Shown: positions 49,880 to 60,269 of the stretch, piece after piece | How positions within the stretch are numbered: the first letter of the stretch is position 1 | Layout of the letters: each line of letters begins with the position of its first letter | From: Azorinus chamasolen | Lineage: Eukaryota > Mollusca > Bivalvia > Cardiida > Solecurtidae | Assembly: GCA_963576725.1 (NCBI GenBank) | Contig: OY755240.1 | Span: 35,486,163 to 35,550,162, forward strand | Length of the DNA stretch: 64,000 bases | Direction: 5' to 3' | The notes under the pieces: model-generated | Database searches by the model: none | What the model was told of the DNA's origin: nothing | What the model saw: the letters and a program-made list of their open reading frames with translations, nothing else | Program-made: the position numbers and the translations under genes

Positions 49880-50150
49880 CTTTGCTTTCTTCCAATTGTT
49901 TGGGCTATTTAGACATGATTGTCTCATTGTCGGACAGTTTGGGCTATTTTGAAATGATTGTCAGATTGAGGCCCACATGGAAGATTGGGCTTACCTAAAT
50001 GTGTAGCCTCGTTAAATAAAGTCATTATTATTATTATTATTATTACTATTATTATTATTAGTAGTATTATTATTGTCGGACAGTCTATTGTTTGGGCTAT
50101 TTAGGAACGAGTGTCTCATTGTCGGACAGTCTGTTGTTTGGGCTATACAT
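49880..50150. repeat. Short TTGTTTGGGCTATTT repeats around an (ATT)n microsatellite
   Basis: TTTGGGCTATTT and GTCTCATTGTCGGACAGT recur at about 49897, 49920, 50075 and 50110. An ATT/ATTATT run occupies about 50024-50075. Confidence 0.8.
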
Positions 50151-50544
50151 GGTATACATATTGCAGTTAGTTACCTTTCGTGGCGATAAACAAATGGCTG
50201 TGTGCAGAATTAAATACATGCCCAAGGGAGAAATTCCAACCTTTCTACCTATCAAATATACATACATACATGTGGTAAATTAGAAAAAATGAAATATGCT
50301 TAAACCAAAAGCTAGTGGTATATATACAATCACTGATATATTTTACAGGAAGACGTAATTTTATCACCCTCTTCCTCTACACCCTTTTTCTCCTCCTTCT
50401 CTTCCCCTCTTCCTTCTCATTCTCTTCCTCATGATCATCATCATTTTCTTGAAACCAGGATCTGATTAATCTATTACCATTACGTGTACTTATAATCCAG
50501 GAAGCATCGCACAGGCCGCTTGAAACTTCTTTAAATTCAGAGCT

Positions 50545-51096
50545 ATAGCATTTCGTAAGCAAACAGTGCATGCCCTCGTCAGATGGTTCCCACAGGTGCC
50601 GTTTGATCTGGGTCTGCTCAATTTGTAAAGGCGTCAAAAGGCACCTGTATCAGGTAAAGGGTTAAGACAGCACACAAAGAGGTACCAGTATCAGATAAAG
50701 GGCTAAGACAGCACACAGAGAGGTACCAGTATCAGATAAAGGGCTAAGACAGCACACACAGAGGTACCAGTATCAGGTAAAGGGCTAAGACAGCACACAC
50801 AGAGGTACCAGTATCAGGTAAAGGGTTAAGACAGCCCACAACGAGGTACCAGTATCAGATAAAGGGTTAAAACAGCACACAGCTAGGCACCTGTATCAGG
50901 CAAAGGGCTAAGACAGCACACGGCAATGTACCAGTATCAGGTAAAGGGTTAAGACAGCAGACAGATAGGCAACTGTATCAGGTAAAGGACTAAGACAGCA
51001 CACAGCAAGGTACCAGTGTCAGGTAAAGGGTTAAGACAGCACACAACAAGGCACCAGTCCTGTATCGGGTAAAGGGCTGAGACAGCACACAGCGAG
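50545..51096. repeat. 41-bp satellite array growing from a family B MITE end
   Basis: It begins with a family B core (GCAAACAGTGCATGCCCTCG, GATCTGGGTCTGCTCAATTT) whose right end CACCTGTATCAGGTAAAGGG TTAAGACAGC becomes the repeat unit. Unit: GTACCAGTATCAGGTAAAGG, GCTAAGACAGCACACACAGA, G. There are about eleven units, one further unit appearing beyond the insertion at 52261-52310. Confidence 0.9.
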
Positions 51097-51106
51097 GCAC
51101 CAGTCC

Positions 51107-52260
51107 ACTGGCACTGGATCGAAAAAGACTATAGTTTATTTATAGCAACTAGTACATTAATACACTACATGGTGCGGCAGCCGATTCTCCCCCTGTTCCG
51201 TTCCGGCGGAAATTTCCGATATAAAACGCAGATCAACGTGAAATCTACTCACCGGTCGGGAAGGAAAGACATTCATCCCTGTAGAAACGGTAAGTTCTTG
51301 TCCATAAACAAGCCTCTATCGAAAATATTTGATGATATTTGGAGGATAAAATGGTGTTTGATTTTGTCGCCGTTTTCCTTCCTAGTCAACTTCCGGTTTG
51401 AGCGACCTTCAAGTGTCTCGGTTGAAACGGGCATTTTCATTGGACAAATCAGAGAGGTGTGTCAAGCGCTGTTGTTCCCGCGGTCTGTCAAATATTTGTC
51501 TTTAAAATGCAAATGTTGGCAATAAAACCATCTTAGAAGGCCACACCTTTGTGGTTACTGGTCATTATGACGAGGCTAGTGAGGGATGATGATGCAATTG
51601 GGCTATGTCCGTCAGAATGTTTTGCGAACGGATGTTTTGTTATTTGATGAAGTTTCAATGTTATCAAAGAAAGACACGCTCATGACGTCATTGGGTGACG
51701 TCATGATATTTAATTAACGACCCAACGTCACCATGACGCTAGATCAACATTGTTCTCTTTGATTTTATGGCTGAATGCATGTAATAAAAATGTGACGAGT
51801 ATTTTGACATGACAATCTTTGAAAAAGGCCCTTTAGTGGTCGAAATGTTAGATCAGAGCTGTTCAAGTATTTATGTTTACATGTAGTTTGACTTCGAGCA
51901 GACAGTCGAAATAACCGGGTCATTGTCAACCAATCAAATGGCTCGTAACATTTTCTCGGGGTCAGAGGAGGTCACCGGAAGTTAACACGGAATGAAAGTC
52001 CTGACAAATCAATTCTGTCAATTTCTCCCTGAAATATCATCAAATAGCTTCGATAGAGGTTTGTTAATGGACAAGAACTGACCGTTTCTACAGAGATAAA
52101 TGTCTTTTCTTCCCGGCTGCTGGGTAGATTTCGCGTTGATCTGCGTTTTATATCGGAAATTTACTCAGGTACGAAACAATAGACGAATCGGCTGCCGCAC
52201 CATGTATATGATATAACTATTATATTACACAACTATAGTTTATTTCGATCAAGTGCCAGT
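51107..52260. mobile_element. 1154-bp long-TIR non-autonomous DNA transposon (Mutator-like)
   Basis: The ends ACTGGCACTGGATCGAAA and TTTCGATCAAGTGCCAGT are inverted. Similarity continues inwards for about 230 bases on each side (for example ATGGTGCGGCAGCCGATTC, GATATAAAACGCAGATCAAC, TCTTGTCCAT.AACAA.CCTC). GCACCAGTCC directly flanks both sides (51097-51106 and 52261-52270), a 9-10-bp target duplication. Long TIRs with a 9-10-bp duplication are the hallmark of Mutator-like elements. No transposase frame is inside. The interior holds a TCATGACGTCA ... TGACGTCATGA inverted pair. The host site is the 41-bp array, whose next unit resumes after it. Confidence 0.85.
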
Positions 52261-52310
52261 GCACCAGTCCTATATCAGGTAAAGGGTTTAGACATCACAC
52301 AGCGAGGATT

Positions 52311-53409
52311 TCGCAAATTAAGATATCGAAACATGTGGCTTATATTACTAACCATGTGACAGATTAGAAAACGTGAAAGCTGACTGGAAATTAATCATTT
52401 ACGCCTGGATCACAGAAGCACCCGATCTTATTAATATACACAGATGCGAGAAACGTAGACTGATTATGTAAAGGTCCGTGTCCCGAGTTTGTATATTACT
52501 ATTTAAAGAGATCTAAAAATCACAAAAAATTCAATCAGAATGGGCCGGGAGTCGGTCATGAACCGGACGAGACTAAATCAGTCTTGATCTATATGCTCAA
52601 GCTTCTCATACAGCTACGGAACTGAAGCTATAATAAAGTATCAAACAGAGGAAGTTGTTGTTATCGTCCGCTATACGACAAACAATGCTATATAAAGAAG
52701 GTAAATCCGAATAAGGTAAAGTTCGGTCCAAGCTGTTTGCAAAATGCCTATCAGGTTAAAATGAGATGCATTAGTTATTCATTATAAGCAGACTTATCAA
52801 ATAACGAAAGAATCCAACTTACTCACAATTGACAACAAGTTGGCTTCCTTCTAAAAGGAAGCCAAGGAGAGACCTGCAGCAGTGTTTTATCGAACATTTT
52901 CTATATACAGGGGCCGTTTGACAAGGTTTTGGCACCGGATCGTAAATAGGTTTCTATAAATAACTATTGTGCATATCAAGTAATACGTGCGTTATAAATA
53001 GAACGAAGACGACAAATATCAAGCGCCACTGCTTAGGAGATATATAATACTCTAATCGTTGCAATTACATGTAGTTCTTTAAAACAAAGTATTCTTTGAA
53101 TTGGAATTTATCCAGTTAGCAAGCTTCTCTAGTGACGTAATAAAGGGGTGCGGATAAACTTAGGTTTCTTAGAATAGAATAGAATATATATTAGAACAGG
53201 TTTTATTTAGCAACCATGGACCCTCTCGGGTTACAAATGAATGTATAGTAAAACATTTATGATTAACATAATTGACATGAAACAAAAGCATGTGTATCAT
53301 ATCTTAGGCATATATTGGTAAATTACATATAAACAACAATACATTTTATTCATCTTGCTTCCTCGTGAAGATCTAAGGCACATTGACACACCAGTCAAAA
53401 CATTGGTTT
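52311..53409. other. Upstream flank, nothing recognised
   Basis: AT-rich sequence without supported genes or clear repeats. Confidence 0.5.
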
Positions 53410-53869
53410 TTATTATACTGCAAAGTAAAATCCTCATTTCTGATTGGTTAACTAGCCGTGTACATGAGTCCATGTACCCTGTGAGTTGACAGGGTACATG
53501 GAAATTCCCCATGGCAGGCCCCACATATTATGGTCAGAAACCAAAAGACCGACTTCTCGACTCGGCTAAACAATGACAAAATTCATAATAGACAACTATT
53601 GATACGTAAAGAAAACAATGCAGGAATGAATTAAAAAACATCATTGTTTGAAATGACCAATAAAACAGTTTTAAGAGGAGTTATTATATCGTCCAGTCAT
53701 CTATACTAACACGAACGCCAGTAAAATACAATGCAAACCACTTCGGATACCTTCGGGTAAAATTAATGTATTGGGGCGCTTTTAGGGGAATAAGCGTGTT
53801 TAGTTATTCAACATGCCAAAATGGATTTATATAAATTATCCGATCCGTAAAACTTTGCAGTATAATAAA
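53410..53869. mobile_element. ~460-bp inverted-repeat element
   Basis: TTATTATACTGCAAAGT at 53410 is mirrored by ACTTTGCAGTATAATAAA at 53852-53869. Inside is the hairpin CCATGTACCCTGT ... ACAGGGTACATGG (53470-53511). No coding capacity. A longer hairpin sharing the CAGGGTACATG motif follows three bases later. Confidence 0.65.
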
Positions 53870-53872
53870 TTC

Positions 53873-54013
53873 GTTATACAGTTCTTTCCCAGGGTACATT
53901 ACGATTTATTCCCGGCTGGTAAAATCATGTAACCCTCGCCTAACGGCTCGGGCAACATGATTTTCCTCAGCCGGGAATAAATCGTCATGTACCCTGGGAA
54001 AGAACTGTATAAC
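53873..54013. mobile_element. 141-bp near-perfect palindrome
   Basis: Arms of about 58 bases: GTTATACAGTTCTTTCCCAG ... facing ... CTGGGAAAGAACTGTATAAC, with only a few mismatches. The loop is CCTCGCCTAACGGCTCGGGC. A foldback MITE. Confidence 0.88.
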
Positions 54014-54284
54014 TAATAATGTATCTAACAAGCACTTCCAAGTGAGCTAGATCCTCCCATTAGGTTTCTTCCAGTAGTATCTAGAAGGTTTATCAGGTTA
54101 GTGATAATACTAGCCGTTTCTAAGGCATAATGATCCTTAAAACAATGTGTGTACATGTATTTCAATTTTCTGTAAATATGCATATGTTGATGGAATAACG
54201 GAAAAATTACCAATAGAATTATACAAATAAGAAAAAAGAAAGAAAAAAAGAGAATTTTCTGTTTTTTTATTTAGGTTATAGTTG

Positions 54285-54372
54285 GATTCGAACCCATGCC
54301 AAGTCATACAAAACGTAAACTGAAACGGGTTTTCTCCAACGGCTTAGCCCGCTCGGCTACTGCGCCACCGAT
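54285..54372 (-). tRNA. tRNA-like sequence (Leu/Ser type), probably pseudogene or SINE head
   Basis: On the minus strand GGTGGCGCAGTAGCCGAGCG is a good A-box region (TAGCCGAGCGGG) and GGGTTCGAATCC a perfect B box. The 50-plus bases between them are compatible with a tRNA with a long variable arm. The acceptor stem pairs only in its first three bases and the T stem has mismatches, so a functional tRNA is doubtful. An inverted partial copy of its anticodon-arm region (CGCTGGAGAAACGCGGTTTA) lies 45 bases away on the plus strand. Confidence 0.4.
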
Positions 54373-54399
54373 GGTAAACGGTGCTGATTTATCAGTGTT

Positions 54400-56221
54400 A
54401 TTAACTTAATCCACCGCTGGAGAAACGCGGTTTAATAAGAACCAAGTCGGAAAGCAAAGATTAATGGATAAAAAGTACATTTTTCCATTCTACTCGCATG
54501 CTAATTATATTAAGAAGCTCTTAAAGGGACGGGAAATGGCATATACCTAAATAATATGTTCAGCTCAATCTATTTATGAGTAGGTCAATCTAAAAATAGA
54601 AAATGAGCCGACCGTTACTCGAATTTTATACGCACTTTGTTCTGGGATAAAATAATCATGTCTATTTGAATTAAAATATCGACAATCTGGATTCAACTGA
54701 ACCTATTGTTCAAACTCAATCACGTTTTCTATAAATAATTTAATATTCAAACTCCTTATTGGTTAGTGATAGTTTGACTGCGTATTTGTTATATAACCAA
54801 ACCTCGCGCATGCGAATAGCCACAACTCGTCCCGTCCGGTAGGCGGCGATATGCTTTCACTATCCCAAATCAAAACTCCTTGAGATAAATTGTAAACCAT
54901 CACAGAATACGCCGACATCCAATTCCAACAATGTGGATAGACCCTGAGGGGGTCTCTCCAATTAGAAAAGTTATCAGTAACATCAAAGGCTTATCATAGA
55001 CAATTAGCATTTTAACAGTTACAATTTACACACGAAATGCTCACTGTAGAATAAGCAATTAGCATTTCAACAGTCACAGTCTACATATCCACGGCTAGCC
55101 ATAGACATTTTGTATTTTAACAGTCACAATCTACCCTTAAACAGATACATTTTGTAACACCGTAAAGCCAAATTGCATGTTAACAGTCACATCTACACGT
55201 CAAAGGCTCACTATATATACACACACACACTGTTTTTCAACTGTCGCAATATACACATCAAATGCTTGCTATGAACAATTTGCATTTTAACAATAACAAT
55301 CTACACTTCAAAGGTTTACCATAGCATTTATAATTAGCAACAGTTCGCCCATGCAAGGCTCGGTACGAAACATAATGCAGTAATTGCAGCGTTGCGTGGT
55401 TCAAGACAGTGGATGAACCCTGCCTCTAAACTTAAAACGTTACAGAAAAGATAAGAACAATACATAATTCTCAAACACACTGACTGAATTAAAATAAGAG
55501 ATGGTGTTAATTTCGTCTGCTTTAAATTCCACAAAATGTCTTCCATTTCCCGGTCGATTTTGTCATTTTCGTTACCTTACAGTATCTTGACCTTGACATT
55601 TGACCCCACTGACCTCAAACTCAATAGGGGTCCTCTACTGGCCATGACCAACCTTCCTACTAAGTACATGTATGAAGACAGCACTGTAGGAGCACATTTG
55701 TCTCGGAGCACATTTGTCTTACGTAAGACTGATGCGGTTGCATTTGTCTCACGGAAGACAAATGCGACCTCAAATGTCTCACACAAAAAACACAATTGTG
55801 TGACAGATGTGCTCCGATCAAGGTTTTTAAGGGACAAGAAAGCACAATTGTCTCACGTCATTTTTTATGAAATAAAGCACATTTGTCACATATCTTTCCA
55901 CGGTAGAAAAAATCTTAGAATCGAGGTTCGCCGTTTCACCTCATGTCAAGTGTAACTATCAACAGGTTTGCTAATGCTTTTCTATATAAATTCTTAAACC
56001 TAAGAACTGCAATGGAACTATTAATTCCAATATCTCTAATTCAAGAAATTTGATTGGCTGAACCTTTAGGTGTACACCGAAACATACGGAATCCTGTTAG
56101 TGTCATATGGAATATCGTCCCTCGCATCCTTATACGTCTGGGGTGGCCGATACAAGGCAAATGACTGTAAGCCAGAACTACTCCAATTAACTATCATCCT
56201 GCTTTCAAAATTGAAACTCAG
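54400..56221. other. Upstream flank with short dispersed motifs
   Basis: AACAGTCACAATCTACAC-type phrases recur loosely at 54990-55310. A cluster of ACATTTGTCTC motifs lies at 55690-55880 and its reverse complement cluster near 60280-60420. The frame at 55536-55955 follows this motif repetition and is not taken as a gene. Confidence 0.5.
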
Positions 56222-56443
56222 ATAACCCTTTGCCCCATGAATAGTCATATAAGAATTAATAACATATTGAATATATATTAGATTAATTGTTATAATAGCA
56301 CATGGACACAATAAATTTGGTTACGGCAAAAACTGTAGGACCATGTCTATATTTTATCATAAGCAAACAGAGCAGACCCTGATCTGGGACTACTCTGTTT
56401 GCAAATGCATAAATACGTACTGTATTTATGGAGTAAATGGTTA
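56222..56443. mobile_element. Family B MITE with eroded TTAA ends
   Basis: ATAACCCTTTGCCCCATGAA starts it and GGAGTAAATGGTTAT ends it. The core is GCAAACAGAGCAGACCCTGA directly joined to TCTGGGACTACTCTGTTTGC. Confidence 0.72.
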
Positions 56444-56927
56444 TTACAATGAAAAACCTCTCAAGCAATCACCAAAAAAGAATCATTGGTCTTACTTAAT
56501 AGAAACACCTTTTGACTTCACTCAAAGACCAAACCTTGAGATACAAACTGACATGCATCAGAGGTCCAGATAAAACGGGTAAATTAAATAAGTTTCAAGA
56601 ATAACTCTTTTCTGCCGAACCCTATGTTGTGACCAGTCTTTAGAATCGTCTGTAAGTGTCTCAAAGCTTTTGGTGGAGAAATGGTGTTTTTGGTATCTGA
56701 GTGCGCACATTTATCTGTTGCTCTGAATTGTCTGGTATGAAGGATCTCTCTGCTTAAGTCAAACAAGTATTGACAAGTTTTTGACAGACAACTAGACAGG
56801 CCAAAAATAATATATTCCCAGAATCTGAATACTAATGAAATGAGGGTTTTATTATCTGTATAGTGACTGTTATAAAGCTGCACATAGTTTGGAGAGAGTA
56901 AACAATGTTTCACATTCAGGCCACAGA
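56444..56927. other. Spacer with an unidentified 124-codon minus-strand frame
   Basis: The frame 56958-56584 (minus) reads protein-like sequence (LLSPNYVQLYNSHY ... SPPKALRHLQTILKT), but its start lies in the neighbouring MITE, no splice acceptor stands out and the family is not recognised. It may be an exon or dead fragment of an unknown gene. Confidence 0.25.
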
Positions 56928-57133
56928 TTAACTCTTTACTCCATGAATAGTAATACAAGAAATAATGACATCATGAATATGTATTGGATAGTCTTTTTTA
57001 TAAAGCAAATTAACACATGGCATTTTGGCAATGCTGGAAACTGTAGAATCAGATTTATATTATAAAGAGCCGTCTGATCTGAGTCTACTCTGTTTACAAA
57101 GTCATAGAAAAGCCTTATGAAGGTAAGGGTTAA
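56928..57133. mobile_element. TTAA-flanked MITE, family B (core half deleted)
   Basis: TTAA at 56928-56931 and 57130-57133. TTAACTCTTTACTCCATGAA and GAAGGTAAGGGTTAA ends. Only the right core arm GAGCCGTCTGATCTGAGTCT remains. Confidence 0.78.
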
Positions 57134-57217
57134 AAGAACATAACAAACCTTCACCACAGTCCAGGATAGACGTGCTACTATAAAGTATACGGAGTACAAT
57201 ATATATTGTATACCAGC

Positions 57218-57443
57218 TTAACCCTTTACTCTATGAATGTTCATATAAGAAGTAAAGACATCATGCGTATCAATTAGCTGTATTTTAAGGAATACACGGA
57301 TATATAAGACAAGAATTATACCTATATCATGTCACATGCAACCAGAGTAGACCTTGATCAGACGGCTCAAAATTGAGCCGCCTGATCTGGATCTACTCTG
57401 TTTGTAAAGTTGTAGAAAGTGTATTTACGGAGTAAAGGGTTAA
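57218..57443. mobile_element. TTAA-flanked palindromic MITE, family B (complete)
   Basis: TTAA at 57218-57221 and 57440-57443, ends TTAACCCTTTACTC and GAGTAAAGGGTTAA. Core hairpin GATCAGACGGCTCAAAATTG, AGCCGCCTGATC. Confidence 0.88.
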
Positions 57444-57960
57444 CGCTTTACTCCATGAATACATGCATCGAAGGTGGCGGTGGTCTAGTGGTAACGCGCT
57501 TGACTATCAGTCCGGAGGTCCGGGGTTAAAATCCCGGTCCCACACGGAAATTTCAGAGACGCTTTTCCGTGTCTCCCACCCGCACATCCTCTCCACCCAG
57601 GGGTTAAAATGGGTACTTGTGAGGGTCACTCGCCGGTACTGCGGCTGCATGATTGCGCCATATGTTAGCAGTGCTCAATATTGTAGGCCATTGACTCAAT
57701 GACCATGGGAGTAAATGTACAGTCGACTGAGCGGTCATTCGGACTGAAAGTAGACTATAACTAGGTACTTTTTTTTTTACTTTATATTAATGTAATAACA
57801 TATGACATCATTAACTGATCTGTGAACAAGGGAATTTTTTATCACGGCAGAAACTGTAGAATCATATCAATATTATTCCATAAGCAAACAGAGCAGACCC
57901 TGACCAGACAGCTCCTACATGAACTGTCTGATCTGGTATACTTTGTTTGCAAAGGGTTAA
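57440..57960. mobile_element. Family B MITE interrupted by a SINE
   Basis: The left end TTAACGCTTTACTCCATGAA shares TTAA 57440-57443 with the preceding MITE. After the SINE (57472-57779) the MITE sequence resumes (TAACATATGACATCATTAAC, core GCAAACAGAGCAGACCCTGA) and ends at TTAA 57957-57960. Confidence 0.75.
57472..57779 (+). mobile_element. tRNA-derived SINE (copy 2)
   Basis: It aligns end to end with 30955-31254: the same A-box and B-box head (GGTCTAGTGGTAACGCGCTT, GGGGTTAAAATCCC), the same body and the same terminal GACTATAACTAGGTAC, then a T-run. It is nested inside a MITE, so it is the younger insertion there. Confidence 0.88.
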
Positions 57961-58263
57961 TTGAAAAATGACAGTAATGATACTGAAAGTATCCGGCATT
58001 CGCAAACAGTACAAAATCAAATTCAGTCTTCATTGTATATGTGATGGACAAAGAAGTATTACTTATGAGGCATAAAAATAATGTAGGCCCTGATATAATG
58101 CTTTGCCTCAACGAAATGAATGATCTCTGAGTTCACACTGTTTGCAAATGAGTGATAATATGTTTTATATTCTGTAAACTTTTTATCAATGAACATGCTA
58201 CCCTTTCATTTTACTATATTTATTCCAAATTTCAATGTCAACTGAATATTCATGAAAAACTAG

Positions 58264-59525
58264 TTGGTAGGTGCGATACGTCCGTTAAAAACAAGGACCT
58301 CAACTTCAGAAATATATGCGGCCAACTATTCGGCAGCCCCGAGATTAAATCTGCAGCCGGACAATCTAAATGAAGTCCGTGTTTTTTTCAATGCCATAGG
58401 TCCTGACAAAAACACGGACCTCAACTTTAGAAATATATGCGGCCAAAAATTCGGCAGCCCCGAGATTGAATCCGCAGCCGGATAAAGTCCGTGTTTTTTC
58501 CAATGCCATAGGTCCTTCAAAAACACGGACTTCAACTTCAGAAATATATGCGGCCAAAAATTCGGCAGCCCCGAGAAAAAGTCCGCAGCCGGAAAATCTG
58601 GATGAAGTCCGTGTTTTCCAATGCCATAGGTGCATGTACTTACAAAAACACGGACGTCAACTTCAGATAAGTTTTTCCCAGAACCATAGGCTTACAAAAA
58701 CACGGACTTCAGAAAAATATGCGGCCAAAATTTCCGCAGCCCGAGAAAAAATCCGCAGCCGGAAACACTTGGTGAAGTCCGTGTTTTTCCAATGCCATAG
58801 GTACAAGTACTTACAAAATCACGGACGTCAACTTCAGATAAATATGCGGCCAAAAAATACGGCAGCCCCGAAAAAAAAGTCCGCAGCCACAAACTCTGGA
58901 TGAAGTCCGTGTTTTTCCCAATGCCATATGTCCTTACAAAAACACGGACTTCAGAAAAATATGCGGCCGAAAATTCGGCAGCCCCGAGAAAAAATCCGCC
59001 ATAGGGCCTTACGAAAACACGGACGTCAACTTCAGATAAATATGCGGCCAAAAATTCGGCAGCCCCGAGAAAAAGTCCGCAGCCACAAACTCTGGATGAA
59101 GTCAGTGTTTTTCCCAATACCATAGGTCCTTACAAATACACGGACTTTAGAAAAACATGCGGCCGAAAATTCGGCAGCCCCGAGAAAAAATCCGCATCCC
59201 AAAACTCTTGTTGAAGTCCGTGATTTTCCTAATGCCATAGGTCCTTACTAAAACACGGATGTCAACTTCAGATAAATATGCGGCTAAACATTCGGCAGCC
59301 CCGAGAAAAAGTCCGTAGCCGGAAACTCTGGTGAAATCCGGGGTTTTCCCAATGTCATATTACCTTACTAAAACACGGACGTCAACTTCAGATAAATATG
59401 CGGCCGAAAATTCGGCAGCCCCGAGCAAAAAAGTCCGCAGCCGGAAACTCTGGGTAAAGTCCGTGTTTTCTTAAAAAAAACGGACCTCAACTTCAGAAAT
59501 ATATACGGCTAAAATTTCCGTGTTT
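58264..59525. repeat. ~117-bp foldback-type tandem array (about 10 units)
   Basis: Units run AAAACACGGACCTCAACTTC, AGAAATATATGCGGCCAAAA, ATTCGGCAGCCCCGAGA, GTCCGCAGCCGGAAACTCTG, GATGAAGTCCGTGTTTTTCC, AATGCCATAGGTCCTTAC. CACGGAC and GTCCGTG at the two ends of each unit are inverted, so every unit can fold. The left edge adjoins a family B MITE arm (58200-58262: TTCCAAATTTCAATGTCAAC, TGAATATTCATG). Frames here are repeat artefacts. Confidence 0.9.
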
Positions 59526-60265
59526 TCCCACTCATTTCCCAAAGCCATAGTACTTCGATTTTTATATATTTCAAATGGAAACAGTTTCCATCCCGAAAAA
59601 AATCATTCTGAAATGCCGATAGGGAGGTCATGAAGCGCAGTTATTGTTTTTGTCATTGGTAATCCTATTAAAGATAAGTATCTAAACCTCAGAAATATGG
59701 ACATTTTTATATGGAGTAACTGAAAAGAATATTATTATTTAGTTAACCTACACAAGTAAGAATACTTCCTTCTGAAGGACTGAAAAAGCAAGATCTTTCA
59801 AGTACCCCCTCTTTCCTATCGGCACGTACTTTTTTCAAATTGATTACTAAAATAAAAGAATAAATAACTGAAGAATTGGTAAGAAAAATGAACTACATGT
59901 ATTCTATAAAACTAGCATGATAATAGACCGATTATAAAGGAGAGTTAGCGACTGACAGTGGTTTCTTAATCGTGTATACTTCAAGTGAAGACTATACGAT
60001 TAAGTGATTTATAATATTTCTCCAAGTAGGTATGTTATCGCAGATAATTTCAGGTTGTAAATGTGGACAGACAGACGGACATTCAGGCAGCTAATTTCTA
60101 TATCCGCCTTTTCGGACAATCACAATGTACTAGACAGAAACAGTTTTCCTTTTAACCTTTTTCTTGTTCTATGTTTATTCAAAATTTGAACCAACTGAAT
60201 ATTCATGGACAAAATGGTTATAATGAAATAAAGACGGCGAAACGTGGTAGCTATTTTAGAAACTA
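59526..60265. other. Flank, nothing firm; family B arm at its end
   Basis: 60155-60265 resembles the left arm of family B (CAACTGAATATTCATGGACA, GGTTATAATGAAATAAAGAC) without core or right end. Confidence 0.45.
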
Positions 60266-60269
60266 AAGA

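Noticed and set aside
53873..54013. Large hairpin as a transcription terminator or microRNA precursor
   Set aside because: The long near-perfect arms and neighbouring related hairpin fit a foldback mobile element better. No expression evidence is visible.
55536..55955. 139-codon plus-strand frame
   Set aside because: It is mostly iterated ACATTTGTCTC motif sequence related to the repeat at 60270-60430.
58366..59238. Overlapping frames of 65-145 codons on both strands
   Set aside because: They consist of translated ~117-bp repeat units (repeating SGCGFFLGAAEF and similar) and are not genes.
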